Counted from the stretch's first letter, positions 19,337-29,688 are shown. The stretch is DNA of 45,363 nt from Rhodocyclaceae bacterium (GCA_020445745.1 JAGRGB010000213.1:1-45363), one strand, 5' to 3'. Numbers and translations: made by a program. Notes: a model not told the origin generated them from the letters alone.

Positions 19337-22300
19337 TGGCCGGCAAATCGACACCCGACTGCGGCTGCTGCACCGGCGTCGATGCGGTGACGCCGCGCCG
19401 CACCGACAACCCGCCGGACCAGCCGGCGATCGGCTATCGCGCCGGCCGCCACGGCGACTTCCTCGAATCGATCCGTGCACGCCTGTCCTCGTCCGGCCAC
19501 CCGGCGCTGGCGCGGCTGTCGACGCGCGAGACCGACGACTTCACGCTGGCGCTGTCGGACGCGCTGGCCGCCAGCCTCGACGTGCTCGCCTTCTACACCG
19601 AGCGCTACGCCAACGAGCACTACCTCGGCACCGCCGTCGAGCGGCTGTCGGTGATCGAGCTGGCACGGCTGATCGGCTACCGGGCGGCGCCCGGGGTGGC
19701 GGCGTCGACCCATCTCGCGTTCACGCTGCAGGCGGTGCCGGGGGCGGCGCCGACGCCGATCACGATCCCGGTCGGCACCCGGGTGCAGAGCGTACCCGGC
19801 CAGGACGAGCAGGCCCAGACCTTCGAGACCGTCGCGGCGGTGCCGGCGAGGGCCGGCTGGAACGCGCTGTCGGCCCAGCAGTCGCAGCCGCGGCTCCTTG
19901 CTGCCGGGGCGACGGCGCTGTGGCTGGCCGGCATCGACAGCGGTCTCGATGCGGGTGATCGCATCGCCATCATCGGTGCCCGGCAGGAGACCGACCCGGC
20001 CGGCCTGCACTGGGCAACGCGGGTGATCGACACGGTGTCGCGCGATGCGGCACGGGGCCTGACGCGCCTCTCGTGGCAGGCGCCGCTGGGCAGCAGCGAG
20101 CCCTTCGACGTCGCCGCCGACGAGCCGCGGCGGGTGGTCGCGCTCGCCAGGCGCGCCGCGGTGTTCGGCGCCAACGCGCCGGACTGGCGCGCCCTGTCGG
20201 CGCAGATCAAGGCCGACTATATCGGCCTCGCTTCGCCCGACGACCTGAAGCGCCCGGGCGACACCGAGGAGTGGCCGGAGTTCACAGTGCTGGCACCGGC
20301 CTACCCCGAGCGCCGCCAGTCGGCCGCCGCGGTATTCACCGAGCACCTGCCGGCCACCGTGCTGGAGATCGCCGGCGCCGCCAACGGCGCCGCCCAGGCG
20401 GCGGGTGCCAACGCCCTGTCCCAGGCGGCCAGCGCCAGCGCCGGCGTGATCGCCGCCGCCGGCCGGGTCGCCGGGGACGCCCTCGGCCTCGCGCGGCAGA
20501 GCGCCGCGGGCCTCACCGAGGTCGCCCGCCTCGCCACCGACGAAGTGCTGCAGCAGGTGCGCAGCCTGGTCCATGGCCAGGGCGTGGCGCTGCAGGCGCT
20601 GCAGCTCGGCGCCGGGCAACTGGTCAGCCACGGCGCCTTCGATGCGGCCCGGCAGGTGATCGGCGACCGCATCGCGTCGCTGCCCGGGCGCGTCGCCGCG
20701 CTGGTCGAAGACGGACTCACCGAGCCGCTGGCGCTGGCCCAGGCGGTGCTCGACGAGCTCGAACAGAGCTGGGACCAGGGCGTGCCCGAGGCGCTGCTGC
20801 CGAACCTGCAGCCGGTGTGGGACGAGGCGGTCGCGGCGGTCAGCGCGACGATCGGCTCGGTGAGCAACGAAGTGCACGACGCGGCGATCAATCCGGTGGG
20901 CTGGCTCGGCGCGAACGTGAACGCCGAGCAGGCCGCCTCGGCAGCGCTGAACCGGGTGGCGACGCGCCTCGACGAGGTCGAGGCGACGATGCCTGCCGAC
21001 AGCGAGGCGCCCGCCGAGATCGTGCGCGACGTCGTCGACAAGCTGCGGCAGGCGATCGGCGCCGAGCTGTCGGACGACCAGTTCACCGACCTGCTGAACC
21101 TGTCCGGCGCGGTCGGCACCGTGCAGCAATGGACCGGCTCGCTGTTCTCGGCCGGTGGCGAGTTCGGCGCCTCGCTGGTGCGCCTGCAGCAGAACCTGAT
21201 GGGCTCCGCCAGCAACGTCGTCGCCCGCCTCGGCCAGGACGTCGCCCGCATTGCCGAGCAGACCCGCGCCGGCGTCGTCGGCAGTGCCGCGCTGATCAAT
21301 CCGCAGGCCGCGGTGCAGGCACTGGCCGACGGCGCCGATGCGCTGGGCGAGCACACCGTCGCGGCCGGCGCGGCGGCGATGCAGGCCGCAGCCGCCGGCG
21401 ACCTTGCGGCGCTGGTCACCGCCGGCGTCACCATCGCCGCTGCGCTGCCGCCGCCGTTGGCACCGACCACCCCGCAACAGATGGCCGAGATCGCCCGCTT
21501 CTGCGCCGCCTACGGCGTCGCCCGGGCAGGTGGCACGCCGCTCGCCGAGCCGCCGGCCGGCTCGGCGCTGGCCCAGGTCAAGGCGGCCCTGCCGGGCGCG
21601 CTGAATTCGCCCTTCGCGCCGCCCGAGGGGCTGCTGGAAATCGCCGGCGACACCGCCGAGCTGGCCGATGCCCCCCTCACCGGCGCCCAGGCCGCCTACC
21701 AGCACATCGTCGCCGAGGTGGACCGCGCGCTGGCCGGCCGCATCGTCGTCGTGACCGGCCGAAGGGCACCGCTGGTGCGCGATCCCGACCGCATCGACCT
21801 CCATCCGGCCGACGACGCCGTGACCGCCGGCGGCTGGGCGCTGCTGTCGGTGCCGGGCCATCGGACCCTGTACCGGATCGCCGAGGCCTATGGCGCGAGC
21901 CGCGCCGAATACCTGCTGTCCGGCCAGACCACCCGCCTGCGGCTCGCAGGACGGCTGCCCGGCGGCCGCCTGCCGGGGGAATTCGAGGATGCGGTGCGCA
22001 GCCTCGCGGTGCATCTGGGCGGCGAGGAGCTGCCGCTGGCCGAGGAACCGCTCGATCATCCGGTGTATGGCGACGCGATCGCGCTCGATGCCCATGTCGC
22101 GGGACTCTCGGCGGGCCAGGCGATCGCGCTGCGCGGGCCGCGTGCGCGGCTCGCGGTGGCCCGCGGTGCCGGCGGGCTGGCGATGCGCAGCGGCGATGGC
22201 AGCACTCGAACACTCGCCGAGGGCGACGTGCTGGCGCTGACAGCCGCTCCGGAGCGCCTGCAGCGCGGCCGAGCGCGGTATCTCGCGCCCGCCGCCTTTG

Positions 22301-23616
22301 CCGTCGCGATCGGCGCGGCCGGCATCCGCCTGCGCCTCGCGGTCGAGGACCGCGACGGCGCCACCGGCACCCTCGAATGCCGTGGCGACGAGATCGTGCT
22401 CGCGGCGGCCACCGACGACGATGCCCGCGTCGCCGAGATCGCCTTCCTCGCCGGCCAGGACGCGATCGCCGACGACCGCGACCGCAGCCACCTGGCGCTG
22501 GCCGACGCCACCCGTCACGTCTATGACCGACGGGCCCTGTCGATCAACGCCAACGTCGCGCCGGCGAGCCACGGCGAGAGCGTCGACGAGATCCTCGGCG
22601 ACGGCGACGGGCGGCGCACCGACCAGCGCTTCGTGCTGGCCCAGTCGCCGCTGACCCATGTCAGCGCGGCGACGCCGAGCGGGCGTGCATCGACCCTCGA
22701 ACTGCGGGTCGGCGACGTGCAGTGGCAGGAGCGCGACTCCCTCTACGGCGCGGCCGCCGACGGCCGGGTGTTCGAGACCCGGCACGACGATGCGGCGGTG
22801 ACGACGATCCGCTTCGGCGACGGCGTCGAGGGTGCCCGCCTGCCGAGCGGCAGCACCAACGTGCGGGCGCACTACCGCAAGGGACTGGGCACCGCCGGCA
22901 ACGTCGGCGCGGACACGTTGACGACCCTGCTGTCGAGGCCGCTGGGCGTCGCCGCGGTCGCCAACCCGCAGGCCGCCACCGGCGGCGAGGACGCCGAGTC
23001 CCTGAGCCGGGCGCGGCAGAACGCGCCGCTGACCGTGCTGACCCTGGATCGCGCGGTGTCGATCCGGGACTACGCCGATTTCGCCCGCGCCTTCGCCGGC
23101 ATCGACAAGGCGCACGCGCTCTGGATTCCGGCCGGACCGGCGCGCGGCGTGTTGGTGACGATCGCCGGCGTCGATGGTGCGCCGGTGCCCGACACCAGCG
23201 AGACCTATGTCAATCTGCACGACGCGCTGACCCGCTACGGCGATCCGCTGATGTCGATCCGCCTGGTGGACCACGCCGACGCGCGCTTCCGTTGCCGGCT
23301 GGCGATCAAGGTGGCGGAGGACCACGACGCCGGCGCGGTGCTCGCCGACGTCGATCAGGCGCTGCGGGCCGCGTTCGTGTTCGCCGCCCGCGCCTTCGGC
23401 CAGCCGGTGTCGGCGGACGAAGTGGCGGCCGTCGCCCAGGGCCGTGCCGGCGTCGAGGCGGTGCACGTCGCTCGCCTGTACCGGGACGGTGACGCGCCAG
23501 GGCGGCATCCGCGCCTGTTCGCGACGCTGCCGGTGGCTTCGCTGACCGCGTTCCCGTCGCCGGCCGAACTGCTGACCCTGGCCGACGACGGCCTCGAGCT
23601 GGAGGTGATGCCATGA
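19333..23616 (+). CDS. baseplate J-like wedge protein 2 with long helical insertion
   Basis: A 1427-aa protein. The ends match baseplate-J proteins: LDVLAFYTERYANEHYLGTA near 82-101, and a C-terminal core with ATTIRFGDGVEGARLPSG-type strand, the YRKGLGTAGNVGADTLTTLL motif and VSIRDYADFARAFAGIDKAH. Residues of about 340-800 are an insertion, rich in Ala, Leu and Gln and probably helical, that splits a beta domain between TVLEIAG and GRIVVVTG. The insertion is unlike the rest and could form coiled coil or substitute for a tape measure, which the operon lacks. A short Cys cluster (CGCC, 10-13) sits near the N-terminus. Confidence 0.88.
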   Translation: MMAGKSTPDCGCCTGVDAVTPRRTDNPPDQPAIGYRAGRHGDFLESIRARLSSSGHPALARLSTRETDDFTLALSDALAASLDVLAFYTERYANEHYLGTAVERLSVIELARLIGYRAAPGVAASTHLAFTLQAVPGAAPTPITIPVGTRVQSVPGQDEQAQTFETVAAVPARAGWNALSAQQSQPRLLAAGATALWLAGIDSGLDAGDRIAIIGARQETDPAGLHWATRVIDTVSRDAARGLTRLSWQAPLGSSEPFDVAADEPRRVVALARRAAVFGANAPDWRALSAQIKADYIGLASPDDLKRPGDTEEWPEFTVLAPAYPERRQSAAAVFTEHLPATVLEIAGAANGAAQAAGANALSQAASASAGVIAAAGRVAGDALGLARQSAAGLTEVARLATDEVLQQVRSLVHGQGVALQALQLGAGQLVSHGAFDAARQVIGDRIASLPGRVAALVEDGLTEPLALAQAVLDELEQSWDQGVPEALLPNLQPVWDEAVAAVSATIGSVSNEVHDAAINPVGWLGANVNAEQAASAALNRVATRLDEVEATMPADSEAPAEIVRDVVDKLRQAIGAELSDDQFTDLLNLSGAVGTVQQWTGSLFSAGGEFGASLVRLQQNLMGSASNVVARLGQDVARIAEQTRAGVVGSAALINPQAAVQALADGADALGEHTVAAGAAAMQAAAAGDLAALVTAGVTIAAALPPPLAPTTPQQMAEIARFCAAYGVARAGGTPLAEPPAGSALAQVKAALPGALNSPFAPPEGLLEIAGDTAELADAPLTGAQAAYQHIVAEVDRALAGRIVVVTGRRAPLVRDPDRIDLHPADDAVTAGGWALLSVPGHRTLYRIAEAYGASRAEYLLSGQTTRLRLAGRLPGGRLPGEFEDAVRSLAVHLGGEELPLAEEPLDHPVYGDAIALDAHVAGLSAGQAIALRGPRARLAVARGAGGLAMRSGDGSTRTLAEGDVLALTAAPERLQRGRARYLAPAAFAVAIGAAGIRLRLAVEDRDGATGTLECRGDEIVLAAATDDDARVAEIAFLAGQDAIADDRDRSHLALADATRHVYDRRALSINANVAPASHGESVDEILGDGDGRRTDQRFVLAQSPLTHVSAATPSGRASTLELRVGDVQWQERDSLYGAAADGRVFETRHDDAAVTTIRFGDGVEGARLPSGSTNVRAHYRKGLGTAGNVGADTLTTLLSRPLGVAAVANPQAATGGEDAESLSRARQNAPLTVLTLDRAVSIRDYADFARAFAGIDKAHALWIPAGPARGVLVTIAGVDGAPVPDTSETYVNLHDALTRYGDPLMSIRLVDHADARFRCRLAIKVAEDHDAGAVLADVDQALRAAFVFAARAFGQPVSADEVAAVAQGRAGVEAVHVARLYRDGDAPGRHPRLFATLPVASLTAFPSPAELLTLADDGLELEVMP

Positions 23617-25655
23617 CGCTCGATGCGCGCACCCTGTTCGAGCTGCTGCCCGCGATCCATCGTGTCCGCGACGCCGAACTGGCCGCCGAGCAAGGCCTCG
23701 AACGGGGCCCGCTGGAGGAACTGGTCGCGGTCTTCGCCGAGCAGATCGCGGTCGTCGACGAGAGCCTCGAGCAGCTCTACGACGACCTCTTCATCGAGAC
23801 CTGCGCCGACTGGGTGGTGCCCTACATCGGGCGGCTGATCGGCTACCAGACCCTGCACGGCGTCGTGCCGAAGGTCGCCAGCCAGCGCGCCCTGGTGGCC
23901 CACACCATCGCGCTGCGCCGCCGCAAGGGCACGGCGCTGGTGCTCGAACAGCTCGCCCGCGACGTCACCGGCTGGGATGCCCGGGCGGTGGAGTATTTCC
24001 AGCGCCTCGGCACGACCCAGTACATCAACCACCTGCGGCCGGACAACCTGCAGGTGCCGTCACTGCGCGACGGCGAGGCCCTCGAATGGCTCGGCACCGC
24101 GTTCGACACCAGCAACCGCACGGCCGACCTGCGACGCATCGAGAGCGGCCGGGGTCGCCACAACATCCCCAACGTCGGGCTGCACCTGTGGCGCATCGGC
24201 GCCCATCCACGACGCGACGCGCCGGCCGTGCGGGACGGCGAACGGCGCTACCGGGTGAGCCCGCTGAACCACGACCTGCCGCTCTACAACCGGCCCCATG
24301 CCGAGGACGACATCAGCCACCTCGCCGAACCCGACAACGTGCCGTGGCCGCTTTCCCGCCGGCGGCTCGCCGCTCGGCTGGCGCGCCACTACGGCGACGA
24401 CCTGGCCGAGCCCTCGCTGCTGCTGGTGGTGGACGGCGTGCCGGTGGCGAGGAGCGCGATCCGCATCTGCGACCTCGCCGACGACAGCGCCGGCTGGGCC
24501 CACAGCCCGCCGCCGGACGGCATCGTCGCGATCGATCCGCAGCGCGGCCGGCTCAGCCTGCCTGCCGACATGCCCGACCCGGCCACGCTGCGCGTCACCT
24601 GGCACGAAGGCTTCCCGGCCGAACTCGGCGGCGGCGAGTACGAGCGCGGCGACAGCCTGCCGGCGCCGACCTCGACCGTGCTGCGGGTTCCCGACGAACA
24701 CCCGAGCATCGCGGCGGCGCTGGCCGCCCTCGGCGGCGACGGCGTCGTCGAGATCACCGACAGCGGCCGCTACCAGGAGAACCTGGCGATCGACGTCGCC
24801 GCCGACGCGACGATCGAGATCCGCGCCGCCAACGGCCGCCGGCCGGCGCTGGTGCTCGGCGGGCTGACGGTGCGCGGCGGCGACAATGCGAGCTGCCGGT
24901 TCAACGGCCTGCTGATCGCCGGTTGCCCGCTGGAGGTGCCGGCCGCCGCCGACAACCGGCTGGAACGGCTCGACATCGTCCATTGCACATTGGTGCCGGG
25001 CATCACGCTGGCCCCGGACGGCACGCCGCAACAGCCCGGTGCAGCGAGCCTGATGCTCGGCCCGCCGACACTGACGACCGACATCGAGCGCAGCATCGTC
25101 GGCGCGATCCGCGGCCACGAGCGCGCCCGGGTTAGCGCCCGCGACGGCTTCATCGACGCCACCGCGCGCGACCGGCTGGCCTTTGCGGCGCCGGATGGCG
25201 CTTCGCCGGGCCCTGCCCTGTCGCTGGCGGCCTGCACGGTGATCGGACAGGTCCACTGCAGCGAGATCGGGCTGGTCTCGAACAGCGTCCTGTTCGCGCA
25301 GGGCAGCGCCGCCGCCGGCGTGCCGCTGCGGGCTGCGCGCCGGCAGGTGGGCTGTGTGCGTTTCAGCTGGCTGCCGTGGTCGTCGGTGGTGCCGGTGCGC
25401 CACCGCTGCCAGCCGGCCTCGGCGGACGACGACGGCCGCATCGCACCGCAATTCACGTCCACCCGCTACGGCACGCCGGCCTACGGCCAGCTCGCCAGTG
25501 CCACCGCGGACGGGATCCGTCGCGGTGCCGACGACGACGGCGAGATGGGCGGCCTTCACCTGCTCCACGCCGCCCAGCGTGAAGCCGACCTGAGGATCCG
25601 GCTGGCCGAGTACCTGCGGGTCGGCCTGGCCGCCGGCATCTTCGACGAATCATGA
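23613..25655 (+). CDS. tail protein I fused to a beta-helix-like C-terminus
   Basis: A 680-aa protein. The N-terminal 160 residues are phage tail protein I-like (FELLPAIHRVRDAELAAEQG, then WVVPYIGRLIGY and VAHTIALRRRKGTALVLEQLA), the part that plugs tail fibres into the baseplate. From about 350 on, short repeated strands (VVEITDSGRYQENLAIDV, then RFNGLLIAGCPLEVP and HCTLVPGITL) suggest a right-handed beta helix, ending in a helical region. It therefore could carry a host-recognition or envelope-anchoring domain. The start overlaps the J2 stop (ATGA). Confidence 0.82.
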   Translation: MTLDARTLFELLPAIHRVRDAELAAEQGLERGPLEELVAVFAEQIAVVDESLEQLYDDLFIETCADWVVPYIGRLIGYQTLHGVVPKVASQRALVAHTIALRRRKGTALVLEQLARDVTGWDARAVEYFQRLGTTQYINHLRPDNLQVPSLRDGEALEWLGTAFDTSNRTADLRRIESGRGRHNIPNVGLHLWRIGAHPRRDAPAVRDGERRYRVSPLNHDLPLYNRPHAEDDISHLAEPDNVPWPLSRRRLAARLARHYGDDLAEPSLLLVVDGVPVARSAIRICDLADDSAGWAHSPPPDGIVAIDPQRGRLSLPADMPDPATLRVTWHEGFPAELGGGEYERGDSLPAPTSTVLRVPDEHPSIAAALAALGGDGVVEITDSGRYQENLAIDVAADATIEIRAANGRRPALVLGGLTVRGGDNASCRFNGLLIAGCPLEVPAAADNRLERLDIVHCTLVPGITLAPDGTPQQPGAASLMLGPPTLTTDIERSIVGAIRGHERARVSARDGFIDATARDRLAFAAPDGASPGPALSLAACTVIGQVHCSEIGLVSNSVLFAQGSAAAGVPLRAARRQVGCVRFSWLPWSSVVPVRHRCQPASADDDGRIAPQFTSTRYGTPAYGQLASATADGIRRGADDDGEMGGLHLLHAAQREADLRIRLAEYLRVGLAAGIFDES

Positions 25656-25679
25656 ACGGAACCTGAGGGGGAGCCCGCG

Positions 25680-28600
25680 ATGAGTTTCGATCTGAGCCGC
25701 ATCCGCTTCGATCACCGCAAGGATTTCCTCGGCGTGATCATGCAGCAGGGCCGCGTCCAGCTGGACGCCGACTGGAACGAATGGGTCACCCAGCTCGCCC
25801 GCCGCCTCCAGGCCGGCACGCTGGACGGCCTCGGCGGCAACGCGGTGCCGCGGATCACGCCCGACGGCTTCCGCATCGAGGCCGCCGGCGGCGGCCTGAC
25901 GATCGGCCCCGGCCGCATCTACGTGGACGGCCTGCTCGCCGAGAACCACGGCGGCGCGCCGGACGCCTGGGATGCGCGGCTGGCAAACCTGGCCGGCACC
26001 GTGCCGCTCGACTACGCCGCGCAGCCCTACTACCCGAATCCGCAACCGCTGCCGGCGGGTGGCCCGCACCTGGTGTATGTCGACGTCTGGCAGCGTGACG
26101 TCACCGCGATCGAGGACCCCCGGTCCCTGCTCGAGCCGGCCCTCGGCGTGGACACCACCGGCCGCCGCCAGACCGTCTGGCAGGTGCGGCTGCTGGCCGA
26201 CGTCGGTGCCATCGACTGTTCGACGCCGGACGACCAGATCCCCGGCTGGCTGCGGACCACCGCGCCGTCGGCCGGCCGCCTGTCCACCGCCACCGGCGTG
26301 CCGGGCTTCGAGCCCGACCCGTGCCAGCTGCCGCCGGCGGCCGGCTACCGGGGCCTCGAGAACCAGCTCTACCGGGTCGAGGTCCATACCGGCGGGCCGC
26401 TCGGCACCGCCACCTTCAAGTGGTCCCGCGACAACGCCACGGTGGCCTCGCGGGTCACCCACATCGACGCCGCCGGCACCCGCATCACGGTCGAATCGAT
26501 CGGCCGCGACGACGTGCTCGCCTTCCGCGACGGCGACTGGGTCGAGGTCACCGACGACTGGCGCGAGTTCGCCGGCCTGCCCGGCGAACTGCGGCGCATC
26601 CGGCCGGCCGGCGGCGTGGACCGCAACGCCCGGACGCTGAGCTTCGACGACGCGCTGCCCGGCGCCGATTTCCCGACCGACGCCCAGCAGGCGACCGACC
26701 CGGCGCGCAACACCCGGGTTCGGCGCTGGGACCAGGCCGGCCCGATTCGCGACGAGGACGGCAACGAGATCGGCAACGTGGATAGTGGCGGCACCGGCGA
26801 GATCGGAATTCCGCCGGGCGGCACCCGCCTGTTCCTCGAAAGCGGCATCCTCGTCGAGTTCGGCCTCGCCGAGCCCGGCGGCGAATTCCACAGCGGCGAC
26901 TACTGGGTGTTCGCCGCGCGCAGCGCCACCGCCGACATCGAGCGGCTCGACGACGCGCCGCCCCTCGGCGTGCATCACCACTACGCGCGCCTGGCGGTGG
27001 TCAGCTTCCCCGACGACGAGACCGACTGCCGCCGGCTGTGGCCGGCGGATGCCCAGGGTGCCGGTTGCGCATGCACCGTCTGTGTCGACGCCGAGGCCCA
27101 CAACGACGGCAGCGCGACGATCCAGCACGCGATCGATGCGATCAAGGACGCCGGTGGCACGATCTGCCTGGGCATCGGCACCTTCCGCCTGCGCCAGGCG
27201 CTGGCGGTCAACGGCGCCCGATCGCTGACGATCCGCGGCCAGGGCCGGGCCAGCGTGCTGCAGGCCGCGGCGGGCGGCAGCGCGATCGCCATCGACGGCG
27301 GACGGGGCATCTCGCTCGAGAACTTCACGGTGATCGGCGCCAGCGTGGTGGCCGGCGGCAGCGCGCTGATCGACGCCGGCAACGTCACGGACCTGCGCCT
27401 GCAGCGCGTCGACGTGCTCGGCATCGGCACCCGCGACAGCGTCGCCACCGCGGTCGGGCTGTCCGGCATCGCGCTGGGTGTGGAGATTGCCGATTGTGGC
27501 ATCGTCGCCGACCGTGGTGTCGCGCTGCAGGCCGGCGAGGGGCGCAACTGGCTGCTCGGCGCCGAGATGCGTATCGTCCGCAACCTGCTGCTGTGCGGCA
27601 GGAGCGCGGTGGAGTTCGCCGGCAACTGCCTGCATTACGGCAGTACCCGGATTGCCGACAACCTGGTGGTGAACGGCAACCGGCCCGCCGTCGTCGCGAG
27701 CGGCGCGACGCTGCCCGCGTCGACTGTCGCGATCACCGACAACGTCATTCATTGCCGTGGCGACGGCATCCAGTGTGGCGTCGAGCGCGCGACGATCTCG
27801 GGCAACCGGCTCGCCGGCCTGCCCGACGGCGGCAACGACGGCATCGTCCTCGGCGACGGCCTGCTGCCGGATGCCGAAGGCGATGTCGACATCAGCGGCA
27901 ACGCCCTCGCCACGATGCCGGGCAACGGCATCCGCATCACACGGGCGATGGACATCGTCACGGTGCGCGACAACCGGATCGAGGCGATGGGCCTGGCGGC
28001 GCTGGTGATGGAACGCAACGCCGCGGCCAGCTCGCTGCAGCTCAATGCCAACCACTGCCGCCGGCTCGGGCTGGCCCTGGCCAACGACGACGCGGCCTTT
28101 GCCGCGCTGCAGTTGGTCCGCGTCGAACGCGGCGAGGTGTGCGGCAACCTGGTATCCGAGGTCGCCCGCGGCGCCGTCGCGACGCCGGCGATCGCGGCCC
28201 TGCGTGGTGTCGCCGTCGGCAAGCTGACGATCGACGGCAACAGCTTCGACGACATCGGTCCGGATCGCAGCAGCGGCGAGACCGCGGCGATACGCCTGCC
28301 GACGCCATTCGACCTGGTGCAGGTGGACGACAACCGCATCGAGCGCCTGCGGGTGGCGACCCAGACCCTGTCGCTGGCGATCTGGCGGGCGATCCATATC
28401 GGCCAGGAGCCGCAGCGCTTTGTCGCCAGCCTCGCACCGGTGGCGCTGGTCGCTGCCGGCGAGCTGGCCTTCGTGCTGAGCGCCACGCTGGCGATCCGCC
28501 TGCCGCCGCGCCGCGCCGCCGCCAGCCTGCGCGGCAACCAGCTGCGCGCCCTGCTCTCGGACGTCGAACTGGTGAAGAGCGCCGGCACCGACCACTGCCT

Positions 28601-28850
28601 GTTCGCCGACAACCATTGCGAGGCGGTCGGCGACGCCGGGCGCGAGCCGCGCATCGGCGACCTCGCCTCGCGCACCGTCACCGCCACCGCCAACCGCCTG
28701 ATCGCCGCCGGCGACCAACGGACCCTGGTGCTGCGTCCGGGCCAGAAGCTGGCAATCGTGACCGCCAACACCAGCACCGGCGGCATCGACGTCCAGGGCG
28801 GCTCGCCGCTGCCCAACGACATCCTGTTCTCGAACCTGATCGGCACCTGA
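25680..28850 (+). CDS. DUF6519 / right-handed beta-helix protein, candidate fibre
   Basis: A 1056-aa protein. The N-terminus (MSFDLSRIRFDHRKDFLGVI, then QGRVQLDADWNEW) is the DUF6519 signature common in eCIS and phage-like clusters. From about residue 460 it reads as a parallel beta helix: ATIQHAIDAIKDAGGTICLG, then many N-x-(L/V/I) repeats such as ISGNRLAGLPDGGNDGI and VRDNRIEAMG. Such folds are used by phage tailspikes for sugar binding or cleavage. I see no canonical Afp13-type fibre in the operon, so this protein may fill that role. GGGGGAG lies before the ATG, 24 bases after the previous stop. Confidence 0.82.
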   Translation: MSFDLSRIRFDHRKDFLGVIMQQGRVQLDADWNEWVTQLARRLQAGTLDGLGGNAVPRITPDGFRIEAAGGGLTIGPGRIYVDGLLAENHGGAPDAWDARLANLAGTVPLDYAAQPYYPNPQPLPAGGPHLVYVDVWQRDVTAIEDPRSLLEPALGVDTTGRRQTVWQVRLLADVGAIDCSTPDDQIPGWLRTTAPSAGRLSTATGVPGFEPDPCQLPPAAGYRGLENQLYRVEVHTGGPLGTATFKWSRDNATVASRVTHIDAAGTRITVESIGRDDVLAFRDGDWVEVTDDWREFAGLPGELRRIRPAGGVDRNARTLSFDDALPGADFPTDAQQATDPARNTRVRRWDQAGPIRDEDGNEIGNVDSGGTGEIGIPPGGTRLFLESGILVEFGLAEPGGEFHSGDYWVFAARSATADIERLDDAPPLGVHHHYARLAVVSFPDDETDCRRLWPADAQGAGCACTVCVDAEAHNDGSATIQHAIDAIKDAGGTICLGIGTFRLRQALAVNGARSLTIRGQGRASVLQAAAGGSAIAIDGGRGISLENFTVIGASVVAGGSALIDAGNVTDLRLQRVDVLGIGTRDSVATAVGLSGIALGVEIADCGIVADRGVALQAGEGRNWLLGAEMRIVRNLLLCGRSAVEFAGNCLHYGSTRIADNLVVNGNRPAVVASGATLPASTVAITDNVIHCRGDGIQCGVERATISGNRLAGLPDGGNDGIVLGDGLLPDAEGDVDISGNALATMPGNGIRITRAMDIVTVRDNRIEAMGLAALVMERNAAASSLQLNANHCRRLGLALANDDAAFAALQLVRVERGEVCGNLVSEVARGAVATPAIAALRGVAVGKLTIDGNSFDDIGPDRSSGETAAIRLPTPFDLVQVDDNRIERLRVATQTLSLAIWRAIHIGQEPQRFVASLAPVALVAAGELAFVLSATLAIRLPPRRAAASLRGNQLRALLSDVELVKSAGTDHCLFADNHCEAVGDAGREPRIGDLASRTVTATANRLIAAGDQRTLVLRPGQKLAIVTANTSTGGIDVQGGSPLPNDILFSNLIGT

Positions 28851-28862
28851 CGGAGGCGGACC

Positions 28863-29456
28863 ATGGCGACATTCATCTACCAGGGCGAGCGCGACATCGG
28901 CGAGATCGCCGACCGGGTGTACGGGCGGCTCGGCGCGCGGCAACGGGAACAGGCCATCGCCGCGCTGCTGAAGGCCAATCCCGAGCTGCGCGACCCGCGC
29001 CGGCTGCGCGCCGGCACCGAGCTGCAGGCACCGACCCTGCCCGGTCTCGGCGATCGCCCGACGCCGATCGAACCGCCCGAGCGCCCCGATCCCGTGGTTC
29101 GCCCCGACCCGGTCGAGCCGCCCCAGCGCCCCGAGCCCCCGGCGGCGGAACGCAAGGCCGGCGAATCAGCGCATGCCGCGCTTGCCGGCGAGCTGCTCGA
29201 TGCGCTGGGCGCGTTGCAGAAGGCGATCGAGCCGCGCTTCGACGCCGAACTGCGGCGCCTGAAGGAGCAACAGGCGACCCTCGGCAGTGCCGAGCTGGGG
29301 CGGCTGGTGTCGGCGGACCCGGCACTGGGACAACTCGCGCAACTGGCCGCGAAGGACACCGAGGCGCGGGCCGCCGTGGTCGACAGCCGGCGCCAGGCGC
29401 TGACCGACATCATCCGCCAGGCGGCAGCGGTGCTGGAAAAGGAGCGTGGCCAGTGA
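28863..29456 (+). CDS. LysM-like protein with proline-rich linker, last eCIS gene
   Basis: A 197-aa protein. Residues 1-57 are LysM-like (FIYQGERDIGEIADRVYG, then AALLKANPELRDPRRLRAG). Residues of about 60-97 are a Pro-rich linker of repeated RPDPV/PPQRPEP units, and the C-terminal 100 residues are helical (LDALGALQKAIEPRFDAEL). The ATG follows the DUF6519 stop by 12 bases with GGAGG upstream. It closes the co-directional run. Peptidoglycan or baseplate binding by the LysM part is inferred from the family. Confidence 0.72.
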   Translation: MATFIYQGERDIGEIADRVYGRLGARQREQAIAALLKANPELRDPRRLRAGTELQAPTLPGLGDRPTPIEPPERPDPVVRPDPVEPPQRPEPPAAERKAGESAHAALAGELLDALGALQKAIEPRFDAELRRLKEQQATLGSAELGRLVSADPALGQLAQLAAKDTEARAAVVDSRRQALTDIIRQAAAVLEKERGQ

Positions 29457-29688
29457 GCAGGTCGGTGCCGCTCTGGTCGCGCTCTGGTCGTGGAATTGCG
29501 AAGGCGCGAACCGTCGGCGGCGGGAGCGAACCGGCCGCTGGCGCGGAGCGGAAATGGCTACCGGCAATGCTTCCCGAGCGCAGCCATGGGCCGGTAACGG
29601 AGCCTTGTCGACCTGGCCGGCCGGCGCGGGTGGTCGGGCAAAGTCCGGCGGCGAACCCGGGCGGCGCCAGGGCGGGCGTCGGCAGTCC

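Noticed and set aside
18925-23508. 1527-aa open frame on the - strand
   Set aside because: It is antisense to the two baseplate-J genes. It is rich in Arg, Gly, Ala and Gln with no domain, as expected for a shadow frame in GC-rich DNA.
25650-28943. 1097-aa open frame on the - strand
   Set aside because: It is antisense to the DUF6519 beta-helix gene. The composition is that of a shadow frame, and there is no start signal.
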